This document shows, one piece after another, positions 17,944-27,457 of a stretch of DNA of 64,000 nucleotides. The DNA is taken from contig CP073759.1 in NCBI GenBank assembly GCA_018398995.1, forward strand, positions 1,566,311-1,630,310. The letters are read 5' to 3'. This DNA comes from Methylophilaceae bacterium. GTDB lineage: Bacteria; Pseudomonadota; Gammaproteobacteria; Burkholderiales; Methylophilaceae. Position numbers and translations under genes: made by a program. Each line of letters starts with the position of its first letter. The stretch's first letter is position 1. The notes under the pieces are model-generated. The model searched no databases, had not been told where the DNA came from, and worked only from the letters and a program-made list of their open reading frames with translations.

Positions 17944-18952
17944 ATTCTTGGTTCAGATCTTTGATGATTTTTTCAGGTGTTATTTGTTTCAGGCAGTTTA
18001 AATGGCTAAGCGGACATTCTCGTTTAAAGCAAGGGCTACATTCCAATGCTAAATACTCTATTACGGCATCTGGATGCATGGGTGGTGTATGGTGCGGGTC
18101 GCTTGAGCCATAAATGGCAATCAGCTTTTTATCTAATGCGGCTGCGACATGCATTAATCCAGAGTCATTGCTGATGACGGTATGGCATAGCGACATGATG
18201 TCGATGGCGTCGCCAAGTTTGGTTTTTCCACCCAGATCTATACATTTATTTTGCGTAAGTTGGTTGATTTGACTGGTCACAGGTATGTCTTTATCTGAGC
18301 CAAATAAGATGACTTGCCAGTTGTTTTGTAATGCGTGGCTGGCCACCTCTGCATAGTGTTCAGCTGGCCAACGTTTGGCTTCCCCGTATTCAGCGCCAGG
18401 ACAAAGACCTAGGATTTTTTGATCAGAAATGTTGATGCCTAAGTTTGACAGCGCGTTGAGAGCATTCGCTTTGTTCGCTAGTAATGTTGGCTGTGGAATT
18501 GAGCACAAGACTTGTCCATTATCTAAACCTAACGCAACAAATCGTTCTACTGTTTTGGGTAATGTTTTTTTATCTAATGGCCGAATATCGTTTAATAGTC
18601 CATAACGCATCTCGCCTAAAAAACCAGTGCGTTTTGGGATGCCAGCCGCGAAAGGTAAAACAGCCGATTTTAGAGAGTTAACTAGTGAAATAGATTGGGT
18701 GTAATGCTCACGTTTTAAGCGATATCCAAACCGAATGCGCGCGATTAAACTGAGTTTGCCATGTTTGAACGGCAAAGCAATTTTATTTGACACTTCAGGC
18801 ATACGCTCTAGCAGTGGTAATGTCCAAGCGGGTGCCGCAACGTCGATTTGTATGGATGGATTTTTTTGTTTAAGTAATTGAAATAAGCTATGCGCCATGA
18901 CCATGTCGCCGACCCATGAAGGGCCCATTACTAATATTTTCTCAGGTGACAT
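17924..18952 (-). CDS. waaF: Lipopolysaccharide heptosyltransferase II (WaaF/RfaF)
   Basis: GT9 enzyme that adds the second heptose from ADP-heptose to the LPS inner core. The 342-aa protein begins MSPEKILVMGPSWVGDMVMA (D16 at the catalytic-base position). LGLCPGAEYGEAKRWP and ISNDSGLMHVAAAL are donor-site signatures, and CSPCFKRECPLSHLNCL is the cysteine-rich WaaF tail. I prefer the ATG at 18950-18952, 7 nt after the hldE stop, to the TTG nine codons upstream that overlaps hldE. Partner of waaC at 1763-2728. Confidence 0.94.
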   Translation of the reverse strand: MSPEKILVMGPSWVGDMVMAHSLFQLLKQKNPSIQIDVAAPAWTLPLLERMPEVSNKIALPFKHGKLSLIARIRFGYRLKREHYTQSISLVNSLKSAVLPFAAGIPKRTGFLGEMRYGLLNDIRPLDKKTLPKTVERFVALGLDNGQVLCSIPQPTLLANKANALNALSNLGINISDQKILGLCPGAEYGEAKRWPAEHYAEVASHALQNNWQVILFGSDKDIPVTSQINQLTQNKCIDLGGKTKLGDAIDIMSLCHTVISNDSGLMHVAAALDKKLIAIYGSSDPHHTPPMHPDAVIEYLALECSPCFKRECPLSHLNCLKQITPEKIIKDLNQEYAENVR

Positions 18953-18959
18953 AGACTGG

Positions 18960-20417
18960 TTAGCTATTGAGTTTTTCAATGATATTGGTAGTACTGCGGC
19001 CTGCGACTAAATCAATCAGCGCAATTTCTCCACCCCAAGATTCAACTTCTTTACCACCGACCACTTGATTGGCACTGTAATCACTCCCTTTGGCAATGAC
19101 ATCGGGCTTAATGGCATTGATTAAGTTCAGTGGTGTGTCTTCGTCAAATAAAATCACCGCATCGACAGATTCGAGTGCTGCCAAGACGCGCGCTCGATCA
19201 GTTTCGCTCACTACTGGCCTTGTTGGCCCTTTAATCGCACTCACAGAGCGGTCGGTATTGAGCCCTAAAATAAGTTTATCACCTCTTTTTTTAGCGGCCT
19301 CTAAATAAGTCACATGTCCTGCATGCAGTAAATCAAAGCAGCCGTTGGTAAATACAATCTTTTGCTTGGCTTTTCTCCAATTAATCACTCGTTCAATCAG
19401 TTGAGTCAAATCACATACTTTATGGACTTGCGTGCTGTTTTGTTGCAGGGCAAGTGCTTCAACTAAGGCTTCGCGGGTAATAGGCACCGTGCCTACTTTG
19501 CCAACAACAATGCCAGCAGCTAAGTTTGCAAGTTGTAAACTTTCTAACGGTGACAGTGCATAAAATAAACCAGCGGCTAGTGTGGCGATAACGGTGTCGC
19601 CAGCACCAGAAACATCAAATACTTGTTGTGCAGTTGCAGCAATTTGGTGAGTTTCATTTTCAATGAGCGTAATACCTTCTTCACCACGAGTAACAGCTAA
19701 AAAATCAATACCCAAACAATTTTTTAGTGTTATGGCTTTATCAATTAAAGCGGCGTCTTCTATTTGTGTTCCACAAGCCTCTGCCGTTTCTTTTTTATTT
19801 GGTGTTAGCGCGGTTGCGCCTTTGTATTTACTATAGTCAAGCCCTTTTGGATCAACCAATACGGGAATGTTGTGTGCGCGGCAGTAGGTAATAATATGCT
19901 GACAAATCACATTGCTCAGCAAGCCTTTTGCATAGTCAGATAAGACGACGATGCTAGGCTGACGTGCAAGCGCACTGTCAATACTCGAGATGAGTTGCTC
20001 GTTCTCTTCGCTATTGAAAGCAGTTGTAAGTTCTTGATCGAGCCGCAGCATCTGTTGATGGCCGCTAAGGATGCGTGTTTTGGCGATAGTGGGGCGATGT
20101 TGTGAACGCACGATACCGCTGGTATCGACATTAATCGCTGCTATGCGCTTTTGCAGGGTGTCGCCTTCTGTATCGTGACCGACGCAACCAATAATATGTG
20201 TTTTAATACCCAGCAAAGCTAAGTTGGCTGCCACATTTGCGGCGCCGCCGGCACGTTCGTTTTGCTCATTTAATAGCACAATAGGCACTGGCGCTTCAGG
20301 TGAGATACGACCAACATTGCCTATTAGGTAGCGATCTAGCATCACATCACCAATCACAAGGGCGTGGCCGGCTTGGCTACCAAACGATTTAACAGTGTTT
20401 AATAAATGTTGGAGCAT
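18960..20417 (-). CDS. hldE: Bifunctional heptose 7-phosphate kinase / heptose 1-phosphate adenylyltransferase
   Basis: Makes ADP-D-glycero-D-manno-heptose in two steps. The 485-aa protein has a ribokinase-type domain (about 1-320) with GGAANVAANLALLG (57-70) and DVSGAGDTV (D274 as base), and a cytidylyltransferase-type domain (about 350-485) with TNGCFDLLHAGHV (HxGH at 365-368). The fused length matches E. coli HldE. It lies 4 bp after gmhA and just before waaF, so the pathway order GmhA-HldE-HldD-WaaF is encoded in one operon. The separate GmhB phosphatase is not in the window. Confidence 0.95.
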   Translation of the reverse strand: MLQHLLNTVKSFGSQAGHALVIGDVMLDRYLIGNVGRISPEAPVPIVLLNEQNERAGGAANVAANLALLGIKTHIIGCVGHDTEGDTLQKRIAAINVDTSGIVRSQHRPTIAKTRILSGHQQMLRLDQELTTAFNSEENEQLISSIDSALARQPSIVVLSDYAKGLLSNVICQHIITYCRAHNIPVLVDPKGLDYSKYKGATALTPNKKETAEACGTQIEDAALIDKAITLKNCLGIDFLAVTRGEEGITLIENETHQIAATAQQVFDVSGAGDTVIATLAAGLFYALSPLESLQLANLAAGIVVGKVGTVPITREALVEALALQQNSTQVHKVCDLTQLIERVINWRKAKQKIVFTNGCFDLLHAGHVTYLEAAKKRGDKLILGLNTDRSVSAIKGPTRPVVSETDRARVLAALESVDAVILFDEDTPLNLINAIKPDVIAKGSDYSANQVVGGKEVESWGGEIALIDLVAGRSTTNIIEKLNS

Positions 20418-20421
20418 GATG

Positions 20422-20988
20422 TTATACGTCTGACTCTAAGATTTCACACAAGCAATGACCGATAAAAATATGGGCTTCTTGAATACGTGCGGTAACACTA
20501 GAGGGCATGATTAAATTATAGTCGCAAATAGCAGTTAATTTGCCGCCTGTGCCGCCAGTTAAACCGACAGTAAACGCGCCGATTGTTTTGGCCGCTTGCA
20601 TCGCATTGACTACATTGGCACTATTGCCTGATGTGGTAATGCCAATCACCAAGTCTTCTGGCCGACACAATGCTTCTACCTGGCGCGCAAAAATATAGTC
20701 ATAGCCATAATCATTGCCAACTGACGTCAAGATGGAAGTGTCGGTTGTGAGTGCAATGGCAGGCAGTCCCTTACGCTCTTTTTTAAAGCGCCCAACAATC
20801 TCGGCAGCAATATGTTGACTATCTGCGGCGCTGCCACCATTGCCCATTAGTAAAATTTTACCGCCCGATTTGATACAGTTTTGCATAGCAATGCCAACAT
20901 CGCTAATGTGCGGAAAAAGTGGCCCTAGCGCGCTAAACATGTCGGTGTGCGCAGCATGTTCACCTTTGAGGTAATTAATATAATCCAT
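20422..20988 (-). CDS. gmhA: Sedoheptulose 7-phosphate isomerase
   Basis: First step of ADP-heptose synthesis: sedoheptulose 7-phosphate to D-glycero-D-manno-heptose 7-phosphate. The 188-aa SIS-domain protein carries [18 protein letters not shown] (47-64) and [16 protein letters not shown], the GmhA signature, and [14 protein letters not shown] for phosphate binding. Its start overlaps the hldD stop by 1 nt (TAATG), implying coupling. Confidence 0.95.
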   Translation of the reverse strand: MDYINYLKGEHAAHTDMFSALGPLFPHISDVGIAMQNCIKSGGKILLMGNGGSAADSQHIAAEIVGRFKKERKGLPAIALTTDTSILTSVGNDYGYDYIFARQVEALCRPEDLVIGITTSGNSANVVNAMQAAKTIGAFTVGLTGGTGGKLTAICDYNLIMPSSVTARIQEAHIFIGHCLCEILESDV

Positions 20989-21977
20989 TAGCAGTATTGA
21001 TCCTCTTGCATTAAATAGTGTTGCACATAATCTTTAATGCCTTCTTCTAGGCTATAAAAAGCTTTGGTGTATCCCGCATTGCGTAACTTTTGCATCGTTG
21101 CTTCGGTATAGTATTGATACTTGCCTTGCAAATCTTGCGGCATATCAATGTAAGTGATATCTGGTTCGTGCCCCATACTTTTCATGACGTTGGTAGCTAA
21201 ATCTTTAAAGCTGCGCGCTTCGCCAGTGCCAATATTGTATATGCCATTCGCGGTTGGTTTGCCGCTTAAAGCTGTGGTGTAAAAGTGTGCCAGTACGGCT
21301 GCGGCATCTTTGACATAGACAAAATCGCGCATTTGCATACCATCTTCAACGCCTGCTTTTGTACCTTTAAACAGCTTCACGGTACCAGTTTCGCTAAACT
21401 GGTTGAACGTGTGAAAAGCAACACTCGCCATGCGCTCTTTGTGATATTCATTCGGACCATAGACATTGAAGAATTTAAAGCCAGCCCAGCTTGGTGGGCA
21501 AGGTTTATTATCTGCGACTTGCTTTAACACCCATTGGTCAAAAAAGTGTTTGGAATAGCCGTAACCATTTAATGGGCGTAACTTTTCGATAGAAGCGTCA
21601 TCATAGCCTTGATTGCCATCACCATAAGTGGCTGCAGAGCTGGCATAGAAAAAAGGGATTTTATTGACAGCGCACCATGACCACAAATCTTGTGAATAAT
21701 GAATATTAGATTCAACGAGTTTGTTAAAATCGCGCTCTGTGGTTGCGCTAATAGCGCCCATATGAATAACGGCTGTTACCCCTTCATTGTCATATAGCCA
21801 ATCGAATAACTGCTCTTTATCTAGGTAAGTATTGTATTTGCGGTGGACTAGATTTTGCCATTGTGATTCGTGTGTGATGTCATCAACAATGACCAGATCT
21901 TCTTGTTTGCACTGTGTGTTGAGATGCCAAGCAACGATTGAACCTATCATGCCAGCGCCACCAGTAATCACAACCAT
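20988..21977 (-). CDS. hldD: ADP-L-glycero-D-manno-heptose 6-epimerase
   Basis: Epimerises ADP-D,D-heptose to ADP-L,D-heptose, the donor for WaaC and WaaF. The 329-aa extended SDR opens [13 protein letters not shown] (NADP loop). It has SSAATYG, the YGYSKHFFD catalytic Tyr/Lys motif, and [20 protein letters not shown], which is characteristic of HldD. First gene of the minus-strand heptose/core operon, 49 bp downstream of hemH on the same strand; whether it has its own promoter in those 49 bp is not evident. Confidence 0.95.
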   Translation of the reverse strand: MVVITGGAGMIGSIVAWHLNTQCKQEDLVIVDDITHESQWQNLVHRKYNTYLDKEQLFDWLYDNEGVTAVIHMGAISATTERDFNKLVESNIHYSQDLWSWCAVNKIPFFYASSAATYGDGNQGYDDASIEKLRPLNGYGYSKHFFDQWVLKQVADNKPCPPSWAGFKFFNVYGPNEYHKERMASVAFHTFNQFSETGTVKLFKGTKAGVEDGMQMRDFVYVKDAAAVLAHFYTTALSGKPTANGIYNIGTGEARSFKDLATNVMKSMGHEPDITYIDMPQDLQGKYQYYTEATMQKLRNAGYTKAFYSLEEGIKDYVQHYLMQEDQYC

Positions 21978-22026
21978 AAAAGACCCTCAATAGTAAATAA
22001 ATACATCAATTGGGGGATTATACCGT

Positions 22027-23133
22027 TTATTGATTTGCTCCCAAAGTTTTTGCGCGAGCTGCGGTGTCTCTTCCCATTTGTTTTGCAGCATCTGCATCCC
22101 ATTCAGATGAGACCCAGCCTTGCAAATTTTCTAATGCAATTGTTGTCATCGCGTGTATCCACGCTTCATTTTCATTTAATGCTGGAATGTAATGATATGC
22201 ACCGCCGCCATTACTTTGGAAAATCTCCCGACCTTCCATTGCAATTTCTTCTAGCGTTTCTAAACAATCACTGCTAAATCCGGGGCAAATGACATCAATT
22301 CGTTTGATTTTTTGTTTACCAAGCGTTTCTAAGGTGCTGGCTAAATAAGGCTTTAGCCATTCCTGCTTACCAAAACGTGATTGAAAGGCAATTTGATATT
22401 GACTGTCGTTTAAACCCAATGCTTCTGCCAGCAATCGGCCTGTTTTATGACATTCACAGTGATAATGGTCGCCTTTCATTAGGTGAAATTTTGGAACGCC
22501 ATGGAAGCTCATCACTAATTTTTCTGGCTTACCATTGGTTTGCCAAAACGCATTCACACTTGCAGCAAGCGCCTGAATATAAGCAGGATGATCGTGGTAA
22601 TGCTTAATTGTTCTGATTGCAGGTACGTTACGCATTTTCAGTAAAGTTTGCCAAACAGCATCTAAACTAGCCGCAGTACTGCTGGCCGCGTATTGCGGGT
22701 ATAAAGGAAATACCAATATTTTATTGCAGTGTTGTGTTTTCAATCGCTCAATTGCACTTTGCATGCTTGGGTTGCCATAACTCATGCCTAACTCAACAGC
22801 AAATGGTGAGTTAATTTTTTGGGCCAGATAACCGCGCAATAATTGTGTCTGATTTTTTGCATGTACCAGTAGCGGGGAGCCTTCTTGCATCCAAACCTGC
22901 TCGTACTTTTCTGCTGATTTTTTTGGGCGAATGACCAAGATAATACAATTGAGTATCAACCACCAAATTATGCGTGGAATCTCAACTACCCGTCTATCCA
23001 TTAAGAATTGTTTTAGATAAGGCCGTAATGCTTTCGCTGTTGGCGCATCTGGCGTACCTAAATTGGCAAGCAGAATGCCTACTTTTAGTTGGTCGCCATG
23101 TGTGTATTCTGGTTCAGTATTGTAAAAGGACAT
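22027..23133 (-). CDS. hemH: Ferrochelatase
   Basis: Last step of protoheme synthesis: inserts Fe2+ into protoporphyrin IX. The 368-aa protein opens LLANLGTPDAPT, has the catalytic histidine in MSFHGVPKFH (H211), and SRFGKQEWLKPYL and CPGFSSDCLETLEEI with the conserved acidic residues. HCECH at about 228-232 recalls the cysteines of some family members but is not proof of a cluster. It is membrane-associated in this family. Located downstream of hrcA. Confidence 0.95.
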   Translation of the reverse strand: MSFYNTEPEYTHGDQLKVGILLANLGTPDAPTAKALRPYLKQFLMDRRVVEIPRIIWWLILNCIILVIRPKKSAEKYEQVWMQEGSPLLVHAKNQTQLLRGYLAQKINSPFAVELGMSYGNPSMQSAIERLKTQHCNKILVFPLYPQYAASSTAASLDAVWQTLLKMRNVPAIRTIKHYHDHPAYIQALAASVNAFWQTNGKPEKLVMSFHGVPKFHLMKGDHYHCECHKTGRLLAEALGLNDSQYQIAFQSRFGKQEWLKPYLASTLETLGKQKIKRIDVICPGFSSDCLETLEEIAMEGREIFQSNGGGAYHYIPALNENEAWIHAMTTIALENLQGWVSSEWDADAAKQMGRDTAARAKTLGANQ

Positions 23134-23161
23134 ATATAGATTTCATTAATAAAAAAGTGCG

Positions 23162-24175
23162 TTATTTTGATAATGCATTAGACAACAGTTTAGCAGTAAT
23201 ATCGACAATTGGAATCACACGTTCATACGCCATGCGGGTTGGGCCAATGACGCCTAATGTGCCAACAACTTGTCCGTCTACTTTGTAAGGTGAGGTGACC
23301 ATGCTGCATTCATCTAGCGGGCTGTAGCCACTTTCGCCGCCGATAAATATTTGCACACCTTCTGCCTTTTGGCTGTTGTCTAATAATTGCATCAGTGAAG
23401 TACGACGTTCAAATACATCAAATAGTTTGCGTATGGTGGTGACGTTAGTGGCTAACTCGTCTACATTTAATAAATTGCGCTCACCTGAAATAATCACATC
23501 ATCTCTGTTTTTGGTGTCTTTTTTCTCATCGCTATCCAGTGCGGCAGCCATTAATCGACTAATATCCGCTTGTATTTTTTTAAGATCACTATGTAACTTG
23601 TGGCGGGCTTCTTCAAATGTTTGACCTGCATAATGTGTATTAAAATAATTACTGGCTTGTGTCAGATCGGAAGTTGAGTATGACGTATCGCTAAAAATAA
23701 TACGATTTTGTACACTGCCATCGGTTGCAACAATAATCACCAAAATACGCTTGTCAGACAAAGGCATAAACTCTAGCTGTTTAAATACCAACGTTTTACG
23801 CTTTGGAATCAATATCATGCCGGCAAACTGTGTTAACTGTGAAAGCATGTCGGCGGCATTGTTAATGAGTTCTTTTTGGTCTGTTGATTGTAAGGTGCTT
23901 TCCAGTTGTTTGACTTGATGCAGCTCTAATGGTTTAACGCTCAACAAGGTATCAACAAAAAAACGATAGCCCCGTTGGGTTGGAATGCGGCCAGCTGAGG
24001 TATGCGGACTAGTAACAAAGCCATGTGCTTCTAAATCGCTCATGATGTTACGAATCGTTGCTGGACTTAAGGCTAAGCCAGAGTGCTGCAACAGCGCGTT
24101 TGAGCCCATCGGTTGACCATCACTGACATAATGTTCAACTAAGGTTTTTAATAATATTTGTGCGCGTTCGTCCAA
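23162..24175 (-). CDS. hrcA: Heat-inducible transcription repressor HrcA
   Basis: Repressor that binds CIRCE operators (TTAGCACTC-N9-GAGTGCTAA) of groE or dnaK operons. The 337-aa protein has an N-terminal winged helix (ERAQILLKTLVEHYVSDGQPMGS... SPATIRNIMSDLE) followed by HTSAGRIPTQRGYRFFVD, the family hallmark. It starts at TTG 24175, the codon before the conserved DERA; AGAG lies a few nt upstream. It diverges from nadK across 97 bp. No CIRCE is visible in the window, and dnaK/grpE here use sigma-32-type promoters. Confidence 0.94.
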   Translation of the reverse strand: MDERAQILLKTLVEHYVSDGQPMGSNALLQHSGLALSPATIRNIMSDLEAHGFVTSPHTSAGRIPTQRGYRFFVDTLLSVKPLELHQVKQLESTLQSTDQKELINNAADMLSQLTQFAGMILIPKRKTLVFKQLEFMPLSDKRILVIIVATDGSVQNRIIFSDTSYSTSDLTQASNYFNTHYAGQTFEEARHKLHSDLKKIQADISRLMAAALDSDEKKDTKNRDDVIISGERNLLNVDELATNVTTIRKLFDVFERRTSLMQLLDNSQKAEGVQIFIGGESGYSPLDECSMVTSPYKVDGQVVGTLGVIGPTRMAYERVIPIVDITAKLLSNALSK

Positions 24176-24272
24176 CTTGGTTATTCTCTAATGACTCTTA
24201 AGTTGGCATTTTGCCTGATTTAGTGCGTAGTTGCTACTGGTTGTAATTGCGTATCTGTGATTAAATTCTGAC

Positions 24273-25142
24273 ATGCAAACACAATTTAACACCGTTGCGA
24301 TTATTGGAAAATTTATGCGTGAGTCTGCTGTTCAGCTAATGCGCAAAGATTTGGCTGATTTAGCACAGCATTTACAAGCCAAAAACATGACCGTTTTATT
24401 TGAAGTAAATACTGCTGAGCATGCGCAAATTGATCATTTTAAAACCATAGCGCTTGATGAAATTGGGCAAAAAGCTGATTTAGTGATTGTGATGGGTGGA
24501 GATGGCACCATGCTGAGCGCAGCACGTGCCTTGAAGAATAGTGCAGTACCATTGGTTGGAATCAATCGCGGCCACTTTGGTTTTTTAACGGATTTGCGCG
24601 CTGAAGAAATGTTGCAATCAATTGATGCTATTCTAGCGGGAGAGTACCAAACCGAGTCGCGCATGGTGCTGAATGCTAGTGTAATAAGAGATGGTGCAAC
24701 GATTCTACAGAATCACGCTTTTAACGACATTGTATTAAAAAGTGGTTTGCGCCTCATTGAGCTAGAAGTCACCATTGATAATCAATTTATCCACAAACAG
24801 CGGGCAGATGGTTTGATTGTCAGCACGCCAACGGGCACGACGGCCTATTCCTTATCGGCTGGTGGCCCTATTTTACACCCTGGCTTGGACGCAATTGCAT
24901 TGGTACCGATTTGTCCGCACACATTAAGCAATCGCCCATTGGCGGTGAACAGTAACGCCAAGATTGAGATTACGGTCATGCAGGTAGATGATGCACAGAT
25001 TAGCTTTGATGGACAATCGCAGTTAGTGCTTAGCTTGGGTGATCGTGTGAAGGTGGAGCGTGCCGACGAAAGTGTGACATTGTTGCATCCTAGCGAGTAT
25101 TGTTATTATGATATGCTGCGCAACAAACTTCACTGGGGTTGA
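24273..25142 (+). CDS. nadK: NAD kinase
   Basis: ATP- or polyphosphate-dependent phosphorylation of NAD to NADP in the cytosol. The 289-aa protein has VIVMGGDGTMLSAAR (GGDG at 75-78), INRGHFGFLTDL, the NE/D region near HAFNDIVL, and STPTGTTAYSLSAGGPI. The length is normal. Followed by a 156-bp spacer with an imperfect palindrome, then recN. Confidence 0.95.
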   Translation: MQTQFNTVAIIGKFMRESAVQLMRKDLADLAQHLQAKNMTVLFEVNTAEHAQIDHFKTIALDEIGQKADLVIVMGGDGTMLSAARALKNSAVPLVGINRGHFGFLTDLRAEEMLQSIDAILAGEYQTESRMVLNASVIRDGATILQNHAFNDIVLKSGLRLIELEVTIDNQFIHKQRADGLIVSTPTGTTAYSLSAGGPILHPGLDAIALVPICPHTLSNRPLAVNSNAKIEITVMQVDDAQISFDGQSQLVLSLGDRVKVERADESVTLLHPSEYCYYDMLRNKLHWG

Positions 25143-25148
25143 TTTTTG

Positions 25149-25240
25149 GCCTTAGTATGGTGTTGCGCCTTTAGTTCGGCTTGCCACACGAGGCATGCTG
25201 TCTTTGGTTCGCTGTCTTGTGATTGACGCCATGCTAAAGC
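25149..25240. repeat. Imperfect palindrome between nadK and recN
   Basis: Outer arms GCCTTAGTATGGTG (25149-25162) and CGCCATGCTAAAGC (25227-25240) pair with one mismatch if G-U pairs are allowed. Inside is a direct repeat, GCTGTCTT at 25197-25204 and 25211-25218. No U-run follows on the plus strand, so it is not a standard terminator. It fills most of the 156-bp gap and I see nothing else there. Confidence 0.4.
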
Positions 25241-25298
25241 AAAAAAGCACTAAATTGATCTATTAAAAACGATGATATAAAGACTAAATAATTAACCT

Positions 25299-26957
25299 AT
25301 GTTACAAGCATTATCCATTCAAAATTTTGTAATTGTGGAGCAGCTAGATTTAGAGTTTAGCCAAGGCTTTACAACACTGACGGGCGAAACAGGCGCAGGA
25401 AAGTCTATCTTAATTGATGCGTTGTCGTTGGCGTTGGGGGCGCGCAATGAGGGCGAGGTGGTTCGCAAAGGATGTGATAAAGCCGATATCAGTGTGACTG
25501 TCGACATTCAAGATAATCAGCTGGCTCGATTATGGTTGAGTGATAATGAGATGGAAGCGACCAATGATGTGATTTTGCGCCGCGTTATTTATAGCGATGG
25601 ACGTAGTCGAGGCTTTATAAATGGTGCTGTGGCAACGGTAGGGCAACTCAAAGAGATTGGCGAGTATTTGGTTGATATTTATAGCCAGAATGCGCATCAT
25701 TCTTTATTAAATGGCAATACGCAGCGACAAATATTAGATGCATTTGCTGACAGTACAACGTTGGCCAAACAAGTGGGTGAACAATATAAAATTTGGCATC
25801 AGTTGCATATGCAGCAAGCTGAAATTGAAAAAAATGCCTCCGCTTACGCCGATGAGTTGGCAGAGTTGCGCGATAAGTTACGTGAATTGACGCAATTAGA
25901 TTTTGATGCGCAAGCGTGGGATGCGTTACAGCTAGAGCACGCGCGCCTGAGTAATAGCGCAGAATTAATAGCAGGCGCACAGGAAAGTTTGCATTTGCTG
26001 AGCGAAGGTGAGCACGATGCACTATCGATGCTGGTGCATGTGCAGCAAAAATTATTGTCATTAGTCGCTTTGGATAACCAGTTGTCAGAGGCATCAGAAA
26101 CCATTGATTCGGCGGTTATTCAACTGCAAGAAGCGACGCGTAGCTTAAATCGCTATTTACAACGTGATGATATGGATCCTGAACGATTATCGGAAGTGGA
26201 AAGTCGTATTCAGGCAGTGCACGGCGTTGCGCGAAAATATCGTGTTCGACCTGATGAGTTGCCGCAATTGTTAGAGACATGGCAAACGCGTATGGCCGAA
26301 CTGGCTGCATTTGCCGATGATGGTGATTTAGCAAAACGGGTTAGTACCGCATTAGAGCATTACAGGCAATCAGCTAGTCAATTGAGTACGATACGGCTAA
26401 AAGCGGCACAAGCGTTAAGCGCCAAAATTAGCACAGAAATGCAACGTTTATCCCTCAGTGGCGGTCAGTTTCAAGTGGCACTTGAGCCTTGCGAGCAGTC
26501 AGTAAATGGTTTAGAGCAAGTTACTTTTTTAGTTGCAGGTCATGCGGGGGTAGAAGCGCGGCCACTGAATAAGGTTGCCTCAGGCGGCGAGCTGTCACGT
26601 ATCAGCTTGGCTTTGCATGTTACAACAGCCGCACAAGGCAGTGTGCCCTGTATGATATTTGATGAAGTGGACGTTGGAATTGGCGGTGGTGTTGCAGAGG
26701 TTGTTGGTAAGTTACTCAAACAACTCGGTGAAAGTCGTCAAGTGTTGGTGATTACTCATCTTGCCCAAGTAGCCGCACAAGCCAAACAGCATTTACAGGT
26801 AAGTAAAACACAAACCGATGAAAAGACGCTCAGTCATATTCGATGTTTAAATGAACTAGAGCGCATTGAAGAGATTGCTAGAATGTCTGGCGGTTTGGAG
26901 ATTACGGATGCAACGCGTAACCATGCCAAAGAAATGTTAGGATTATTGAATCAATAG
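25299..26957 (+). CDS. recN: DNA repair protein RecN
   Basis: SMC-like ATPase that acts at double-strand breaks. The 552-aa protein has Walker A GETGAGKS (29-36), a central coiled-coil (about 160-370), the ABC signature KVASGGELSRISLAL and Walker B MIFDEVDVGIGG, then VITHLAQVAA. The length is typical. Its 3' end lies 3 bp from the convergent LapA-like gene. No LexA box was evident upstream by eye. Confidence 0.96.
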   Translation: MLQALSIQNFVIVEQLDLEFSQGFTTLTGETGAGKSILIDALSLALGARNEGEVVRKGCDKADISVTVDIQDNQLARLWLSDNEMEATNDVILRRVIYSDGRSRGFINGAVATVGQLKEIGEYLVDIYSQNAHHSLLNGNTQRQILDAFADSTTLAKQVGEQYKIWHQLHMQQAEIEKNASAYADELAELRDKLRELTQLDFDAQAWDALQLEHARLSNSAELIAGAQESLHLLSEGEHDALSMLVHVQQKLLSLVALDNQLSEASETIDSAVIQLQEATRSLNRYLQRDDMDPERLSEVESRIQAVHGVARKYRVRPDELPQLLETWQTRMAELAAFADDGDLAKRVSTALEHYRQSASQLSTIRLKAAQALSAKISTEMQRLSLSGGQFQVALEPCEQSVNGLEQVTFLVAGHAGVEARPLNKVASGGELSRISLALHVTTAAQGSVPCMIFDEVDVGIGGGVAEVVGKLLKQLGESRQVLVITHLAQVAAQAKQHLQVSKTQTDEKTLSHIRCLNELERIEEIARMSGGLEITDATRNHAKEMLGLLNQ

Positions 26958-26960
26958 CCG

Positions 26961-27431
26961 CTATTTATTTTCTAGCCTGTCTTCTAACTCGCCTATATAA
27001 GCTGTGAGTGTTCTGCCTGTTTCTTCTACTGCCGCCCTAAGGGCTGTTTCTGTTTCAGCTAGTTGAGCCTCAAGCTGTTGCTGGCTTTGCATGTTTTGTG
27101 TATTGAGCAGTTGTAATTCGGTTTCTAAATAATTGCGTAATTCAGTAAAGCGAGATGCTTCTGCCTGATCGGCTAATTGGCGTTGGGTTTCTAGCTCACG
27201 ATTAAGGCGTTTTCTAAGGATGAGCGTTGAAGATTGCATATAGACCACAAAACTAATAAAAAGTAATGTGAGTATGCCTGTTAACGATAATAAAATAAGA
27301 CCTAGCGGCGCTTGTATGTCGGTAAACAAAAGTGAGAGTGGTACGGGGTTGATAATGGCGGCCCAATTGAGAGCGGCAAACACAAACAATGTAACAATGA
27401 CAATAAATAATACGGCGTTTAGCAATTTCAT
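26961..27431 (-). CDS. LapA-like inner-membrane protein with C-terminal coiled coil
   Basis: A 156-aa protein with two hydrophobic helices (about 3-25 and 40-64), the second preceded by a PLGLILLS turn, then a long charged coiled coil (about 72-152) rich in E, Q and L. The two-helix layout with NPVPLSLLF between them resembles the LapA/YciS domain, which in enterobacteria aids LPS assembly regulation. Function here is not shown. It follows the M48 protease gene by 26 bp and may be co-transcribed. Confidence 0.55.
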   Translation of the reverse strand: MKLLNAVLFIVIVTLFVFAALNWAAIINPVPLSLLFTDIQAPLGLILLSLTGILTLLFISFVVYMQSSTLILRKRLNRELETQRQLADQAEASRFTELRNYLETELQLLNTQNMQSQQQLEAQLAETETALRAAVEETGRTLTAYIGELEDRLENK

Positions 27432-27457
27432 CTTTCACCCAATCTTTTATTAATCAT

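Noticed and set aside
25648-26104. Long antisense ORFs within recN
   Set aside because: They lie opposite a conserved coding region and show no family resemblance.
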